Counted from the first letter of the stretch, positions 1-9,200 are shown. The stretch is DNA of 64,000 bases from Anaerofustis stercorihominis DSM 17244 (GCF_000154825.1 NZ_DS560019.1:1096501-1160500); one strand, 5' to 3'. A program made the numbers and translations. The notes: generated from the letters alone by a model not told the origin.

Positions 1-1165
1 AATCCAAGCTTCATATTGTTTGGAATATCGTTCCATTTTATCTTTATATCTTTTTCTGAATTTGTAACGCAGGAAAAATAACCCTTTGCACATATGAGCT
101 GGATATCGCTTTTTAAACCGCCTATATTTAGCGGACAGTCGTAATTTAAACAACTTTTTAAAATCTTTTTGCTGACTTTAATCTTTCTTTTGGTCTTTGC
201 CGATTCGACATAAAAGAATTTAAATATTAATTCCAATCTTTCCTGCGTATTGTATTTATTGATATCCGGTAACTCTATTGTTATGGGTATACGCCTTATG
301 AAGGTATTTAAGAGCTGGGAATTTTTTCTTTCGGTAGTTGCCGCAATTATCATTAGGTCAGCTTTCCTTGTAATATCCGTTTCACCGACCCTTCTGTATA
401 TACCTTTATCCATCAGGGTGAACAGCATTTCCTGTCCTTCCTTTGGAAGTCTGTGGACTTCGTCCAAGAATAATATCCCGCCGTTGGCTTTGTCGACTAA
501 TCCCGTTCGTTCTGTGTCTGCACCCGTATATGCTCCTTTTATATTTCCGAAGAGCTGAGAGACTAAAAGCTGAGGATTGTCTGCGTAATCCGCACAATTG
601 AAAACTACGAATTTTGTATCTTTATAAAACATACCTATCGTCATCCCATAGTTGTACATTGCTTCCGCAAAAGTGCTTTTCCCGCATCCGGTCGAACCTA
701 TTAGTATTGTATTTAACCCCAAAGGGGGATAGGTAACTGCTGCTTTAGCCAATGAAACTTGATTTTTTAGTGTATCATTAAATCCCACTATATTTTTAAA
801 TACATCATACACTTTTTTATCTTCATTTTTATTTTTTGTTATATCAATATTATCATTAAGAGAATTTAATATTGAGCTTTTATCGTATACACATTTATCT
901 AAATTCTTATTAAAATTTTCTTCAAGCTTTTTTTATGGAAATATAATATTGGTTTTCCCGTTATTTTAATTAATATTTTATCTTCGACCAATTCGTTAAG
1001 ACATTTGCTTACATTTGTCCGTTGCATATTTAAATCATTTGCTACGGAGATAGTAGAGTAGTAACTGTAATTAAAATCTTTACTATCAAGAAAATAGTCT
1101 TTCGGTAAGTCAGACGTTCGTTTTTCTATTTCGTTTAATATGAGTTGGGCTTTATTCTTTTTCAT
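1..1165 (-). pseudogene. LevR-type sigma-54-dependent PTS regulator, frameshifted and cut by the window edge
   Basis: The first reading frame (899-1165) gives an 88-residue winged-helix start resembling the N-terminus of the complete LevR homologue at 9272-12022. It then runs into a stop. From about 930 down to 1 the neighbouring frame continues without a stop as the AAA+ activator domain, with Walker A GSTGCGKS, the sigma-54 contact loop GAYTGA and Walker B GGILFLDEVHR. The break lies in a run of seven A on the coding strand (plus 928-934), and one extra A would restore the frame. A GGGAG ribosome-binding site precedes the ATG at 1165. LevR proteins activate sigma-54 promoters of PTS operons. 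The target operon would lie outside the window or be the one at 3.3-9.1 kb. Real decay, slippage and sequencing error cannot be told apart here. Confidence 0.85.
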
Positions 1166-1484
1166 TTTTATCTCCCATAAATAAAAAGTGTATGATTTAT
1201 AATGTGTATAGTCGTACTCTATGCTACCTTTATAGCATAAAAATAATTAATATTCAACTTTTGTTCGTATCGGAGAGAGTTCGGAGTATGATACAATAAT
1301 GATTTAATATTGGTTTTACATAGTTTCTAATATGTTTGTGTTTTGTAAAAATTCAGATTTTGATTTATTTTGTGTCCGTAATTGTATGTTAATTACATTA
1401 TGCAAATTAATGATAGTTTATTATGTAAAAGATATAAATTATGTTGTTAAAAAATCGTTATGAAGTATTTAATATGTAAATAAT
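1166..1484. other. gene-free stretch upstream of the broken LevR-type gene
   Basis: No open frame with a ribosome-binding site is visible. Near its left end are AGTGTATGA (about 1188-1196) and AATGTGTATAG (1201-1211). They resemble the TAGTGTGTATA motif that flanks the complete LevR gene and may be a regulator site. I see no sigma-54 type -24/-12 element in this stretch. Confidence 0.4.
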
Positions 1485-1520
1485 AAAGAGCCTACCATGT
1501 TTTTTGAAGATAGACTCTTT
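1485..1520 (-). terminator. probable terminator of the secreted beta-helix gene
   Basis: Read on the minus strand, AAAGAGTCTA pairs with TAGGCTCTTT (ten pairs, one G-T), followed by an AT-rich tail with short T runs. It lies about 90 bases past the stop of the gene at 1608-2954. Confidence 0.6.
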
Positions 1521-1607
1521 ATTGTCGTAGAAATTTTATTTAACTCAAAATTTTGTTTTTTACGTTATTATTTTTTAATCAATATTTCATTATAAATATA
1601 GTTCAAT

Positions 1608-2954
1608 TTAATCCAATGTCCAAATATCATCGTATATCCATTTACCATTTGCATCCTTAGGGTCCGTATAGACTCCGTTTACCTTAATTGGTGCTGTTCT
1701 AAAATAAATATTTTTAAAATATGTGCCATTATAGGTATTGTTATGAAGTATATTTTCTTTATTTTCAGCTGTAATGTTGTTTGCTACCGGCTCCACTTTT
1801 AACTTGTCCGTACTTCCACTTTGATGATATGCATATCTAAAATGATATATTCTTGTACTTGCATTGTTTACATTAAAAGTGTTGTTGTATACATCCATTA
1901 CATTTGCACTTCTACAGTATATTATTGTATTTTCAGGAGAGCAGTTAAATGTATTACCTGAAATTACAGTTTCTTTCCATCTCATTGGCTGTATAACTTT
2001 TGAATAAATATTTGTAAATGTATTTCCTGTGATTTCAACTTGTTTATGAGGATTATCATGAGTATATCCATGAGTACCAATTGCAATGTTCATATCGGAA
2101 AATTTATTATTTCTGATTTTTAAACGTATGTTACGTGTTCCGTCAGGTGCTAACCATTTACCTGAAAATCCTTTTTTAACATTATCAAATGTGTCAATAT
2201 TGATTGCTTCCGCATTTACTTTATTTCCGTTTTCATCTATAGCAGTTGTTCCTCCTATGAAAGTATTATTTTCGATAATACAATCTGCAGTTCCGTTGAC
2301 TTCCATAAAGTGTCCGTAGGTCTTATTCATATTTTTAAATGTTATTCCGCTTACCTTACAATTTGTATTGTCTCCAAAAGCTATAGTTCCACAATATGGT
2401 TGTCCTCCATTTTTATAAGATGTTGCACCACCTGCATCTATCGTTGCACTGCCTTCACCTATGATACTGGAATTCTCTGTAGCATTTCCGCTTCCTCTCT
2501 TAACTGCTCCTGAACTTCTTAAAGAGATTGGTACAAAAGAGAACATATATGTAGAAGCGTTTATTTCATTGCCATCTTTACTAACTCCTGCATCGTACGT
2601 TTTTTTTACCGTTACTCCGTCCTTTATAACTATTTTTACATTAGAAGGAATACACATTTCATTTGAAAGAGTATAAACGCCATTACCGGAACCCTTAGTT
2701 AAATACAATGTACCGCCTTTTTTATTGTCTTCAAAGGCTTTTAAATACGATTGTATTAAATAGGAGTGTTTTCTTTGTTTGTTATAATTCTTGCTTGTAA
2801 CTCCATAATCCTTATATGGCTTACTTTCAGGGGTTATCGTTGCACCTTTTACATTGTTTAAATTAAAATTAATTCCACTGCTTCCAATATTGATTACCAT
2901 AGATAAACCAAATACCATAAAAAAACATCCAAAAAACGTCAATAACTTTTTCAT
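1608..2954 (-). CDS. secreted right-handed beta-helix (pectate lyase-like) protein
   Basis: The protein has 448 residues with an N-terminal signal peptide: MKKLLTFFG, a hydrophobic core, and probable cleavage after about residue 30-38. The rest is rich in Asn, Thr and Gly with repeated turns of the N-N-T-F / I-x-x-N-x-F type, spaced as in parallel beta-helix repeats of pectate lyase-like proteins. It is therefore probably exported and binds or cleaves a polysaccharide, but no catalytic residues can be assigned. A sigma-70 type promoter lies upstream (3003-3031) and a hairpin terminator downstream, so it appears to be a single-gene unit. Its position beside a PTS sugar operon makes a role in sugar release plausible, but that is inference. 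Confidence 0.75.
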   Translation of the reverse strand: MKKLLTFFGCFFMVFGLSMVINIGSSGINFNLNNVKGATITPESKPYKDYGVTSKNYNKQRKHSYLIQSYLKAFEDNKKGGTLYLTKGSGNGVYTLSNEMCIPSNVKIVIKDGVTVKKTYDAGVSKDGNEINASTYMFSFVPISLRSSGAVKRGSGNATENSSIIGEGSATIDAGGATSYKNGGQPYCGTIAFGDNTNCKVSGITFKNMNKTYGHFMEVNGTADCIIENNTFIGGTTAIDENGNKVNAEAINIDTFDNVKKGFSGKWLAPDGTRNIRLKIRNNKFSDMNIAIGTHGYTHDNPHKQVEITGNTFTNIYSKVIQPMRWKETVISGNTFNCSPENTIIYCRSANVMDVYNNTFNVNNASTRIYHFRYAYHQSGSTDKLKVEPVANNITAENKENILHNNTYNGTYFKNIYFRTAPIKVNGVYTDPKDANGKWIYDDIWTLD

Positions 2955-3002
2955 AATTATATTTCTCCTTTCCCCAATTATGATATAGTTCTTTATAATT
3001 GT

Positions 3003-3031
3003 ATCTTATCTTTAAAATAGCTAAATGTCAA
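3003..3031 (-). promoter_or_regulatory. sigma-70-type promoter for the beta-helix gene
   Basis: On the minus strand TTGACA (3026-3031) is followed by a 17-base spacer and TAAGAT (3003-3008), about 50 bases upstream of the ATG at 2954. Confidence 0.65.
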
Positions 3032-3206
3032 ATAAAGTCATAAATTAAGAGAAAAGTTTTAGATATAAATTATTTATTTTTATTGTTTTTATGATTTTTC
3101 ATATTTAGTATATTTATAATTTGTTTCCCCATATTCTTAATGTTTGTTTAATGGAATAGTCAAAAAATATAATAGTTTAAATTATCTATATAATAAGATA
3201 TAAAAA

Positions 3207-3236
3207 AGAAAAGGAACTATTTAAATTAATAGTTCC
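3207..3236 (-). terminator. terminator of the PTS operon
   Basis: Minus-strand hairpin GGAACTATT / AATAGTTCC (3213-3221 with 3228-3236), followed by TTTTCTTTTTT. It lies about 45 bases after the stop of the zinc dehydrogenase, the last operon gene. Confidence 0.9.
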
Positions 3237-3282
3237 TCCAACAATTTTAATTTTAAAGTATTTATTACACGTACATATCTAA

Positions 3283-4335
3283 TTAATCTTGAAGTAAAAC
3301 ACTTACTCTGTACATTCCTGGTTTTGCTGCCATTTCGAACGCTTTTTGTACATCGTCAAGTTTAAATTTAGTTGGCTCGATTATTTTTGAAACATCTACG
3401 CTTCTGTCACTCAACATTTTTCCTGCAGTAAAGAAATCTATTGAATCAGCAGCAAATGTGCCGATTAATTCGAGTCTCTTATAATGAACCAAGTTTGAAT
3501 CAAAATCTAACTGTGGAGCAGGATATCCCGCAGCAAAGAATAAAATTCGTCCGTCTGTTGGTTTTAACATTTCAATAGCTTGGTTATTTGCAAGAGTCAA
3601 ACCTACTGCAACAATAACAGCATCTGCACCTACACCGCCTGTAAGATTTTTAACTTCTTCAACGGGGTCAGAATTACCTGCATCAATAACTTCAAATCCC
3701 ATTGCTTTTGCTGTTTCCAGTTTCTTTTCCATTACTTCTGAAACGATAACTCTGCATCCGTTTGCTTTTGCAGCTTGAGCATTAACTAGCCCCATTGTTC
3801 CTGCTCCTATTATTACTACATTTTCCATAGGTTTTACTTTTAATTTTTTTAGTCCCTTAACTACTGTAGCCAAAGGTTCTAAGAATGCAGCTTCACTTGG
3901 GGATAAATCTTTGCTTACTTTGATAACGCTTCTTGCATTTCTAACTGCGTAATTTGAAAAACCAAAAGCTCCCCAATAACCATCTTCAGTCTTTCCTGTT
4001 ATAGATGTATCGGTACAATGTAATACATCTCCTTTTCTGCAAGCCTCACATTCACCGCATCCGTCATAAGCCATTGCAACTCTGTCACCGATTTCAAAAT
4101 CCATAACTTTTTTGCCTTTTGCTACGATTGTACCTGAGCCTTCATGTCCTCCAGCCATAGGATAACCTTGATGTTCTCTAAGTCCTAACCATTGGCCATA
4201 ATCTGTTGTACATATATTGCAAGCTTCCTGTTTTATTAAAACTTGCCTGTCTCCAAGTTCAGGTAAAGGTCTTGTTCTAACTTCTGCATGACCTTTTTTC
4301 GTCAAAACCGAAAATTTCATTTCTTTTATGTCCAT
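3283..4335 (-). CDS. zinc-dependent medium-chain alcohol/polyol dehydrogenase
   Basis: A 350-residue member of the zinc medium-chain dehydrogenase family (sorbitol/threonine dehydrogenase type). The N-terminal GroES-like fold carries a catalytic-zinc Cys around 39-42, the GHEGSG motif near 68-73 and the four-Cys structural zinc loop CGECEACRKGDVLHC near 97-111. The Rossmann domain follows with GAGTMG near residue 177. It oxidises an alcohol with NAD(P). It is the last gene of the PTS operon, 31 bases after the iron dehydrogenase, with GAGGAG before the ATG. In this setting the likely substrate is the imported, phosphorylated polyol or its product. The exact substrate cannot be read from sequence. 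Confidence 0.85.
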   Translation of the reverse strand: MDIKEMKFSVLTKKGHAEVRTRPLPELGDRQVLIKQEACNICTTDYGQWLGLREHQGYPMAGGHEGSGTIVAKGKKVMDFEIGDRVAMAYDGCGECEACRKGDVLHCTDTSITGKTEDGYWGAFGFSNYAVRNARSVIKVSKDLSPSEAAFLEPLATVVKGLKKLKVKPMENVVIIGAGTMGLVNAQAAKANGCRVIVSEVMEKKLETAKAMGFEVIDAGNSDPVEEVKNLTGGVGADAVIVAVGLTLANNQAIEMLKPTDGRILFFAAGYPAPQLDFDSNLVHYKRLELIGTFAADSIDFFTAGKMLSDRSVDVSKIIEPTKFKLDDVQKAFEMAAKPGMYRVSVLLQD

Positions 4336-4366
4336 TCTTATTTCTCCTCTTTATTTCTGTAAAATT

Positions 4367-5530
4367 TTATTCCAAAGCACTTTTATAAATATTTATTACA
4401 TCTTCTTTGTTAAGTGATACAAATCCGCCTATATTGCCGTTCTTTGTGCATTTTTCTGCCATTGTAACGATTTTTTCATCTCCTATGTTTACATCTTTTA
4501 GAGATGTAGGCTGCCCAACCGATTCAAAGAATTCTTTTGTTTTTTCTATACCGGCAAGAGCTGTTTCTTCCGGATTATCATAATTTTGGCTGATTCCCCA
4601 TACTTCTACGGCATATCTTACAAAACGCATTACATCATGCTTATAAACATATTTCATCCAATGCGGAAGAATAAGGGCAAGTGTTGTTCCATGGGTAATA
4701 TTATATTCACCGCTAAGTTCATGACCTATCATATGTGCTCCCCAGCATTCATCTCTGCCAACACCTAAAATTCCGTTATGAGCAATTGTTCCTGCCCACA
4801 TGATTTCTGCTCTTGCTTCGTAGTTTCTTGGATTTTTCATAACTTTATATACATTGTCAATAATTGTTTTTATTGTGCTTTCGCATAGTCTGTCGGTAAA
4901 TCCAACATGTTTGGTGTTTGTAAAATATCTTTCAAATACATGAGATATAATATCCACACAGCCTGCAGTTGTTTGGAATGGAGGAAGAGAGTATGTAAGT
5001 TCAGGGTTCATAACAGCAAACACAGGTCTGATTCTTGTATCGTCAATTGCTTTTTTTGAATGTCCGTTTGTTAAAATAGCCGATATACTTGCTTCGCTTC
5101 CCGTTGCTGGAATAGTGAGAACAACACCGACAGGTAAAGTATCGTTTATTCTTCCTTTTCCTTCATAAATATCCCATACATCGCCATCGTAATAAACACC
5201 TACACCGATTGATTTTGCAGTATCAATTACGCTTCCGCCACCAACTGCCAAAATAAAATCTATATTTTCTTTTTTACAAATGTCAATACCTTTTCTTACA
5301 AGTTCAACTTCCGGATTTGCTTTAACACCGCTTAATTCTATAAATTGTAAATTTTCGGATTTTATGGAATCCACAACCGAATCATATAAACCTGTTGTTT
5401 TTAAATAGTCCCCTCCATCATTTACAAATAAGACTTTTTTACCATATTGTTTTATTTCACTGCCTACCGCTTTTTCGGTTTCTTTACCGAAAATAAACTT
5501 AGTATCACATAAAAAATTAAAGTTGTTCAT
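4367..5530 (-). CDS. iron-containing alcohol dehydrogenase (butanol dehydrogenase/YqhD type)
   Basis: A 387-residue group III metal-dependent alcohol dehydrogenase. The dinucleotide-binding motif GGGSVIDTAK lies near residue 97-106. The metal-ligand regions are DIISHVFE and the HELSG/THG segments around 195-280. The N-terminal FNFLCDTKFIFG and ELSGVKANP signatures are typical of NAD(P)H-dependent butanol dehydrogenase/YqhD, which mostly reduce aldehydes. Lying between an aldolase and a zinc dehydrogenase, it would fit as the enzyme that reduces the aldehyde released by the aldolase. That role is inferred from context. Confidence 0.85.
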   Translation of the reverse strand: MNNFNFLCDTKFIFGKETEKAVGSEIKQYGKKVLFVNDGGDYLKTTGLYDSVVDSIKSENLQFIELSGVKANPEVELVRKGIDICKKENIDFILAVGGGSVIDTAKSIGVGVYYDGDVWDIYEGKGRINDTLPVGVVLTIPATGSEASISAILTNGHSKKAIDDTRIRPVFAVMNPELTYSLPPFQTTAGCVDIISHVFERYFTNTKHVGFTDRLCESTIKTIIDNVYKVMKNPRNYEARAEIMWAGTIAHNGILGVGRDECWGAHMIGHELSGEYNITHGTTLALILPHWMKYVYKHDVMRFVRYAVEVWGISQNYDNPEETALAGIEKTKEFFESVGQPTSLKDVNIGDEKIVTMAEKCTKNGNIGGFVSLNKEDVINIYKSALE

Positions 5531-5574
5531 AATATCTCCTTACGTCAGTTAGTTTTAATTAATTTTTTACTAAA

Positions 5575-6453
5575 TCAAGCTTTTCCGTTAGAACCAAAAA
5601 GTTTAATGTAGTGTTCCAATAATTCAGCAAAACCGTCTTTTGCTGCTATTGATATATCGCATAAGTTAGCTTTTAAGTTTCCGAATTCACCTTTAGAGCC
5701 CTCTTGCTTCAGATCGTCCCAATTAAAGTCAAGATATTTAATCATTGCATCTAATGCTGCAGAACTTAGGTCTGTAAATAAGTTTACTTTTTGAATACCT
5801 GTTTGTACTGCTTTTTGTAAATTATTGTCCCCTGTTCCGGAGCCGCCGTGTAATACAAGAGGAATATCTATTGATTTACTTAAATCGCTCAAAAGTTCAA
5901 ACTCTAAATGAGGAGTTCCTTTATATGTTCCGTGAGATGTTCCGACTGCAACCGCAAGACAATCAACACCGGTTAAATCAATATATCTTAAAGCATCTTC
6001 TTTTTTTGTAAGTCCGGCATCTCTTGTTTGCTCATATTCAAAGCCTTGACCTACATGTCCAAGTTCTGCTTCAACGGAAACATCAGCACCATGTGCAATT
6101 TTCACAACTTCTTTTACTTCTCTTACATTTTCGTCAAACTCAAGAGTTGATCTGTCTATCATTACAGATGTAAAACCATATTTGATAGCATGAACGATCT
6201 CTTCAAAAGGACCGCCATGGTCTAAGTTTAATGCTGCAACGACATGTGGGTATTTTCTTTCATAAAATCTTACTATATCCGCAGTTTCTTCAAGGAAAGG
6301 AAGTCCGGCACAATCTAGAATAATCGGAGAGTTTAATTTATCAGCCGCTTCATAACAAGCTTTTACACTGATATCATTATAAACATTTGGAGCTGCAACC
6401 CCATATTTTCCTTTTTTTGCTTTTTTTAAAATTTCATCCATTCTTACTAGCAT
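5575..6453 (-). CDS. class II (zinc) ketose-phosphate aldolase
   Basis: A 292-residue protein of the fructose/tagatose-bisphosphate class II aldolase family. Zinc and catalytic signatures are visible: NLDHGG (around 77-82), VEAELGHVGQG (around 127-137), GTSHGTYKG (around 171-179) and LHGGSGTGD (around 203-211, phosphate binding). It splits a ketose phosphate into dihydroxyacetone phosphate and an aldehyde. AAAGGAGG precedes the ATG by 11 bases. No sugar-phosphate kinase is in the operon, so a ketose 1-phosphate, not a bisphosphate, may be the substrate. Family membership is firm; the substrate is not known. Confidence 0.88.
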   Translation of the reverse strand: MLVRMDEILKKAKKGKYGVAAPNVYNDISVKACYEAADKLNSPIILDCAGLPFLEETADIVRFYERKYPHVVAALNLDHGGPFEEIVHAIKYGFTSVMIDRSTLEFDENVREVKEVVKIAHGADVSVEAELGHVGQGFEYEQTRDAGLTKKEDALRYIDLTGVDCLAVAVGTSHGTYKGTPHLEFELLSDLSKSIDIPLVLHGGSGTGDNNLQKAVQTGIQKVNLFTDLSSAALDAMIKYLDFNWDDLKQEGSKGEFGNLKANLCDISIAAKDGFAELLEHYIKLFGSNGKA

Positions 6454-6470
6454 AATTTCAGTATCCTCCT

Positions 6471-7352
6471 TTAAAATAATCCTATTAGAGCACCTATAAT
6501 TGAAAGTACAACTATGGCAATAGATATAAGTCCGTATTTTTGTGTTTTGTTTTTTAGGATGTAATATATTCCAAAGACTACACCAAGAGGTAATAATCCA
6601 GGAGCAATACTGTCAAGTATGGATTGTACAGCCATTTGTGTCCCGCCTACTGTAAAAGTTATAGGAATGCTTAACTTAACATAGCTGGATGCTAAGGCAC
6701 CCATCATAAACAGTCCTAAAATTGCCGTACCTGAAATAAGTTCATTTATCCAACCGGATTGTAGAATTGATTTTACGGATTCTTTTCCGAGTTTATATCC
6801 CATATTCCATAAATACTTAGCTATAAAAAATGTGATTATTGTAAATGCAAATGGAATGATAGCACCCAAAATACTTCCTGTTGCACCGAAGGTAACCGCA
6901 ATTCCTGCGATAATTGTTTTTAATGTACCCCAGTCAATAGTATCTCCTATACCTGCCAGAGGGCCCATCAGCCCGGTTTTTATACCTGTAATCGCATTTT
7001 CTCTCATTTCTCTATCACTGTCGTGAAGCTCTTCTTCCATAGCGATTGTCATACCATGAATAGGACATCCCCATGTACCTTGAGTATTAAAGAAATTCAA
7101 ATGGTTTTTAAGAGCATAACTTAAATCTTCTTTTTTCTTATATAATTTTTTTAAAATAGGTATCATGGAATAACAGAATGGTATACCTTGCATTCTTTCA
7201 TATGAACTGGCAACTTCCACATCTATCCACCATCTAAGAAAAGATTTATTAATATCTTTTTGTGTGATTTTTTCAGGTTGTTCTTCTTTATTTTCAATCA
7301 CTTCGTTAACATTATCATTAACTAAATTTTTATCTAATTTCTCTTGTTTCAT
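6471..7352 (-). CDS. PTS mannose-family transporter subunit EIID
   Basis: A 293-residue membrane protein. It has a charged N-terminal extension of about 35 residues, then the EIID-Man signature region (FLRWW, YERMQG, GTWGCPIHGM, MGPLAGIGDT) and several hydrophobic C-terminal segments. Together with EIIC it forms the membrane channel of a mannose-class phosphotransferase permease. The start at 7352 is preceded by AAAGGAGG and lies 12 bases after the EIIC stop. The GIGDT segment is characteristic of the family. Confidence 0.95.
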   Translation of the reverse strand: MKQEKLDKNLVNDNVNEVIENKEEQPEKITQKDINKSFLRWWIDVEVASSYERMQGIPFCYSMIPILKKLYKKKEDLSYALKNHLNFFNTQGTWGCPIHGMTIAMEEELHDSDREMRENAITGIKTGLMGPLAGIGDTIDWGTLKTIIAGIAVTFGATGSILGAIIPFAFTIITFFIAKYLWNMGYKLGKESVKSILQSGWINELISGTAILGLFMMGALASSYVKLSIPITFTVGGTQMAVQSILDSIAPGLLPLGVVFGIYYILKNKTQKYGLISIAIVVLSIIGALIGLF

Positions 7353-7364
7353 TTTTTCCTCCTT

Positions 7365-8114
7365 TTATGTTGTGGTATTTTGATTTTCTCTTCTTAAGAA
7401 AACAATGAGTAAAGCCATACATGTTCCGAATATTGCGGCTGCCATAACATTTATTTTTAAATACTGAACCATGAAAAATCCTAAAATAAAGAATGGCAAA
7501 TAAGTTTTCTTCCCGATAATAAATACAGTGATAGCAAAACCTAATGCAGGCAATAAACCTCCTGTTACTTCCAAACCATGAGTTAACCACTGAGGTATAG
7601 CTGCTAAAACATTTTCTACAACACCTGAGCCGAAATAGTTAGCTAGAAATACGGGTGGAAATCTTAAAAAGAAACCCAAAATCAATGGGAATAATATAGC
7701 ACATCTTTCTATACCCTTGATATTACATTCTTCAGCGTATTTATCTGCTTTGTGAGCAAAATTTGCTTGTATTGTTCTTCTAATTTGATCTTGAAGTACA
7801 CCAAGCAACCCAAAAGGAATGGCAAGGGTAACTGCAGTTGCTGCAGATATATCTGAAACTAGTGCGATAGGAATAGCAATTACACCGGCCAAGCTTTCAT
7901 CTGCAGGTATATTTGCTCCTGCGGCAACCATGCCAAGATAAACCATTTCAAGTGATGCACCTATTATTAATGCTTTTGATATGTCTCCATATATAAGTCC
8001 GAAAGGCAGAGCCATTACTATAGGCTGACAAATTGCCCAGTGAAATGTATAACCGAGCTTACTTTGGCTGATCCAGTACCAAAGACCGGCAACGATTGAT
8101 AAAGTTAATAACAT
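7365..8114 (-). CDS. PTS mannose-family transporter subunit EIIC
   Basis: A 249-residue, strongly hydrophobic protein with about six to seven predicted membrane segments and the EIIC-Man/Sor pattern (PIVMALPFGLIYGD, GASLEMVYLGMVAAGANIPADE). It is the sugar-translocating channel partner of EIID. It lies 22 bases downstream of EIIB with a GGAGA ribosome-binding site, in the standard EIIA-EIIB-EIIC-EIID order. Family assignment is secure; the sugar is not determined by sequence alone. Confidence 0.95.
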   Translation of the reverse strand: MLLTLSIVAGLWYWISQSKLGYTFHWAICQPIVMALPFGLIYGDISKALIIGASLEMVYLGMVAAGANIPADESLAGVIAIPIALVSDISAATAVTLAIPFGLLGVLQDQIRRTIQANFAHKADKYAEECNIKGIERCAILFPLILGFFLRFPPVFLANYFGSGVVENVLAAIPQWLTHGLEVTGGLLPALGFAITVFIIGKKTYLPFFILGFFMVQYLKINVMAAAIFGTCMALLIVFLRRENQNTTT

Positions 8115-8136
8115 AATTTTTCTCCTTAATTAATTC

Positions 8137-8634
8137 TTATTTTTTTTCTTTGTATTTTTTAATCATATTTTCATAGTTCATTTTAGGTTCTTCAGGAATA
8201 ATGTGAATATTTATTTCAACTCCTGCTTCATGAAGTTCTTCTAATTTTGAAATATCGTCATCATCAAATGATACAGCTCTTAGTATAACTGTCCTTCCCG
8301 GAGCACTCGGAAGTCCTCCTATTTGGATATTTTCAATATCAACTCCTTCATTTTTTAGCTGATAACAAGTTTTTATATCTTTAAATAAAATTAATAAACT
8401 TCCGTTTCCAAGTTGATTTTCCACCCAACCTTTTTTAGCATCTTCAATACTTAAAATTTCAACTTTAACATCTTTTGGTGCTGCAGTTGTATAAATAATA
8501 GACATAAAATCGTCTTTAGCCAATTCGTCATCAACGATGATTATTCTGTTTGCATCTGACATTTTTAACCATTTTGTTATTACCTGTCCATGAATAAGTC
8601 TGCTGTCTATTCTGACAAGATTAATTTTTGCCAT
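8137..8634 (-). CDS. PTS mannose-family phosphocarrier EIIB
   Basis: A 165-residue cytoplasmic phosphocarrier. The phosphorylation site His15 lies in IDSRLIHGQV near the N-terminus, the hallmark of mannose/sorbose-class EIIB. It accepts phosphate from EIIA and passes it to the sugar during transport through EIIC-EIID. GGAGG lies upstream of the ATG. It is a separate gene from EIIA, unlike the fused ManX arrangement. Confidence 0.95.
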   Translation of the reverse strand: MAKINLVRIDSRLIHGQVITKWLKMSDANRIIIVDDELAKDDFMSIIYTTAAPKDVKVEILSIEDAKKGWVENQLGNGSLLILFKDIKTCYQLKNEGVDIENIQIGGLPSAPGRTVILRAVSFDDDDISKLEELHEAGVEINIHIIPEEPKMNYENMIKKYKEKK

Positions 8635-8681
8635 TTTATCCTCCTTTAATTTTTTTAATATTTTGGTTTTATAATTACAAA

Positions 8682-9083
8682 TTATCCAAACATAAGCATT
8701 TTTAAATTATTAATCCCTTCTTTAGAAGAGTTTTTGCTGATATCCGTGAGTTCTTTAAGATTTAAATTTTCTCTTGATGATATTGCTTCGATTAACATTG
8801 GTAAATTTACTCCTGTTAAACATTCTACATTATTTGTTTCTTTTATTATTTTACCTGTTACATTACAAGGACTTCCGCCGAGAAGATCAACCATAACAAT
8901 AACTCCGTCACCATCATTTAAAATTTCGATTTTGTTTAATACATGTTTCTGCAATTCGTTGATATCATCCCCATGATTTAGTGATAAAGAGTCTATCTTT
9001 TGTTGATGCCCTATAATAAGTTCACTGCTTTTTATTAACTCTTTTCCCGCATTTCCATGGGTGACAAGTAAAATTCCAATCAT
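8682..9083 (-). CDS. PTS mannose-family phosphocarrier EIIA
   Basis: A 133-residue EIIA-Man domain. The phospho-accepting His9 sits in LLVTHGNAG, and the dimer-interface segment VDLLGGSPCN follows near residue 66. It receives phosphate from HPr and passes it to EIIB. It is the first gene of the operon, with a very strong GGAAGGAGGT ribosome-binding site and a sigma-54 promoter about 40 bases upstream. Confidence 0.95.
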   Translation of the reverse strand: MIGILLVTHGNAGKELIKSSELIIGHQQKIDSLSLNHGDDINELQKHVLNKIEILNDGDGVIVMVDLLGGSPCNVTGKIIKETNNVECLTGVNLPMLIEAISSRENLNLKELTDISKNSSKEGINNLKMLMFG

Positions 9084-9120
9084 ATCGTTACCTCCTTCCT
9101 TTTATCTTTGTATTTATAAG

Positions 9121-9138
9121 TAGCAAATCTCGTGCCAA
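9121..9138 (-). promoter_or_regulatory. sigma-54 (-24/-12) promoter of the PTS operon
   Basis: On the minus strand TTGGCACGAGATTTGCTA matches the sigma-54 consensus TGGCAC-N5-TTGC exactly, with the invariant GG and GC dinucleotides ten bases apart in between. Transcription would start near 9110, upstream of the EIIA gene. Such promoters need an AAA+ activator, and the LevR-type gene next door supplies one. Confidence 0.95.
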
Positions 9139-9142
9139 GTGT

Positions 9143-9154
9143 TAGTGTGTATAT
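9143..9154 (+). promoter_or_regulatory. TAGTGTGTATAT motif copy beside the sigma-54 promoter
   Basis: An exact 12-base copy of the element also found at 9236-9247. It lies immediately upstream of the -24 box of the PTS promoter. Candidate site for the LevR-type regulator; no direct proof. Confidence 0.5.
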
Positions 9155-9166
9155 TTTTTAAATAAA

Positions 9167-9200
9167 AAAAGTCGGATTTTTTCTTTTTTATCCGACTTTT
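9167..9200 (-). terminator. terminator of the LevR-type gene
   Basis: AAAAGTCGGAT (9167-9177) pairs perfectly with ATCCGACTTTT (9190-9200) and a run of T follows on the minus strand. It separates the regulator from the sigma-54 promoter that drives the PTS genes. Confidence 0.9.

Noticed and set aside
406-597. Minus-strand frame of 63 residues near the left edge
   Set aside because: Lies inside the AAA+ domain of the LevR-type gene in another frame; the activator motifs are in the competing frame.
7330-7590. Frame of 86 residues across the EIIC/EIID junction
   Set aside because: A shadow of two certain PTS genes, with no ribosome-binding site.
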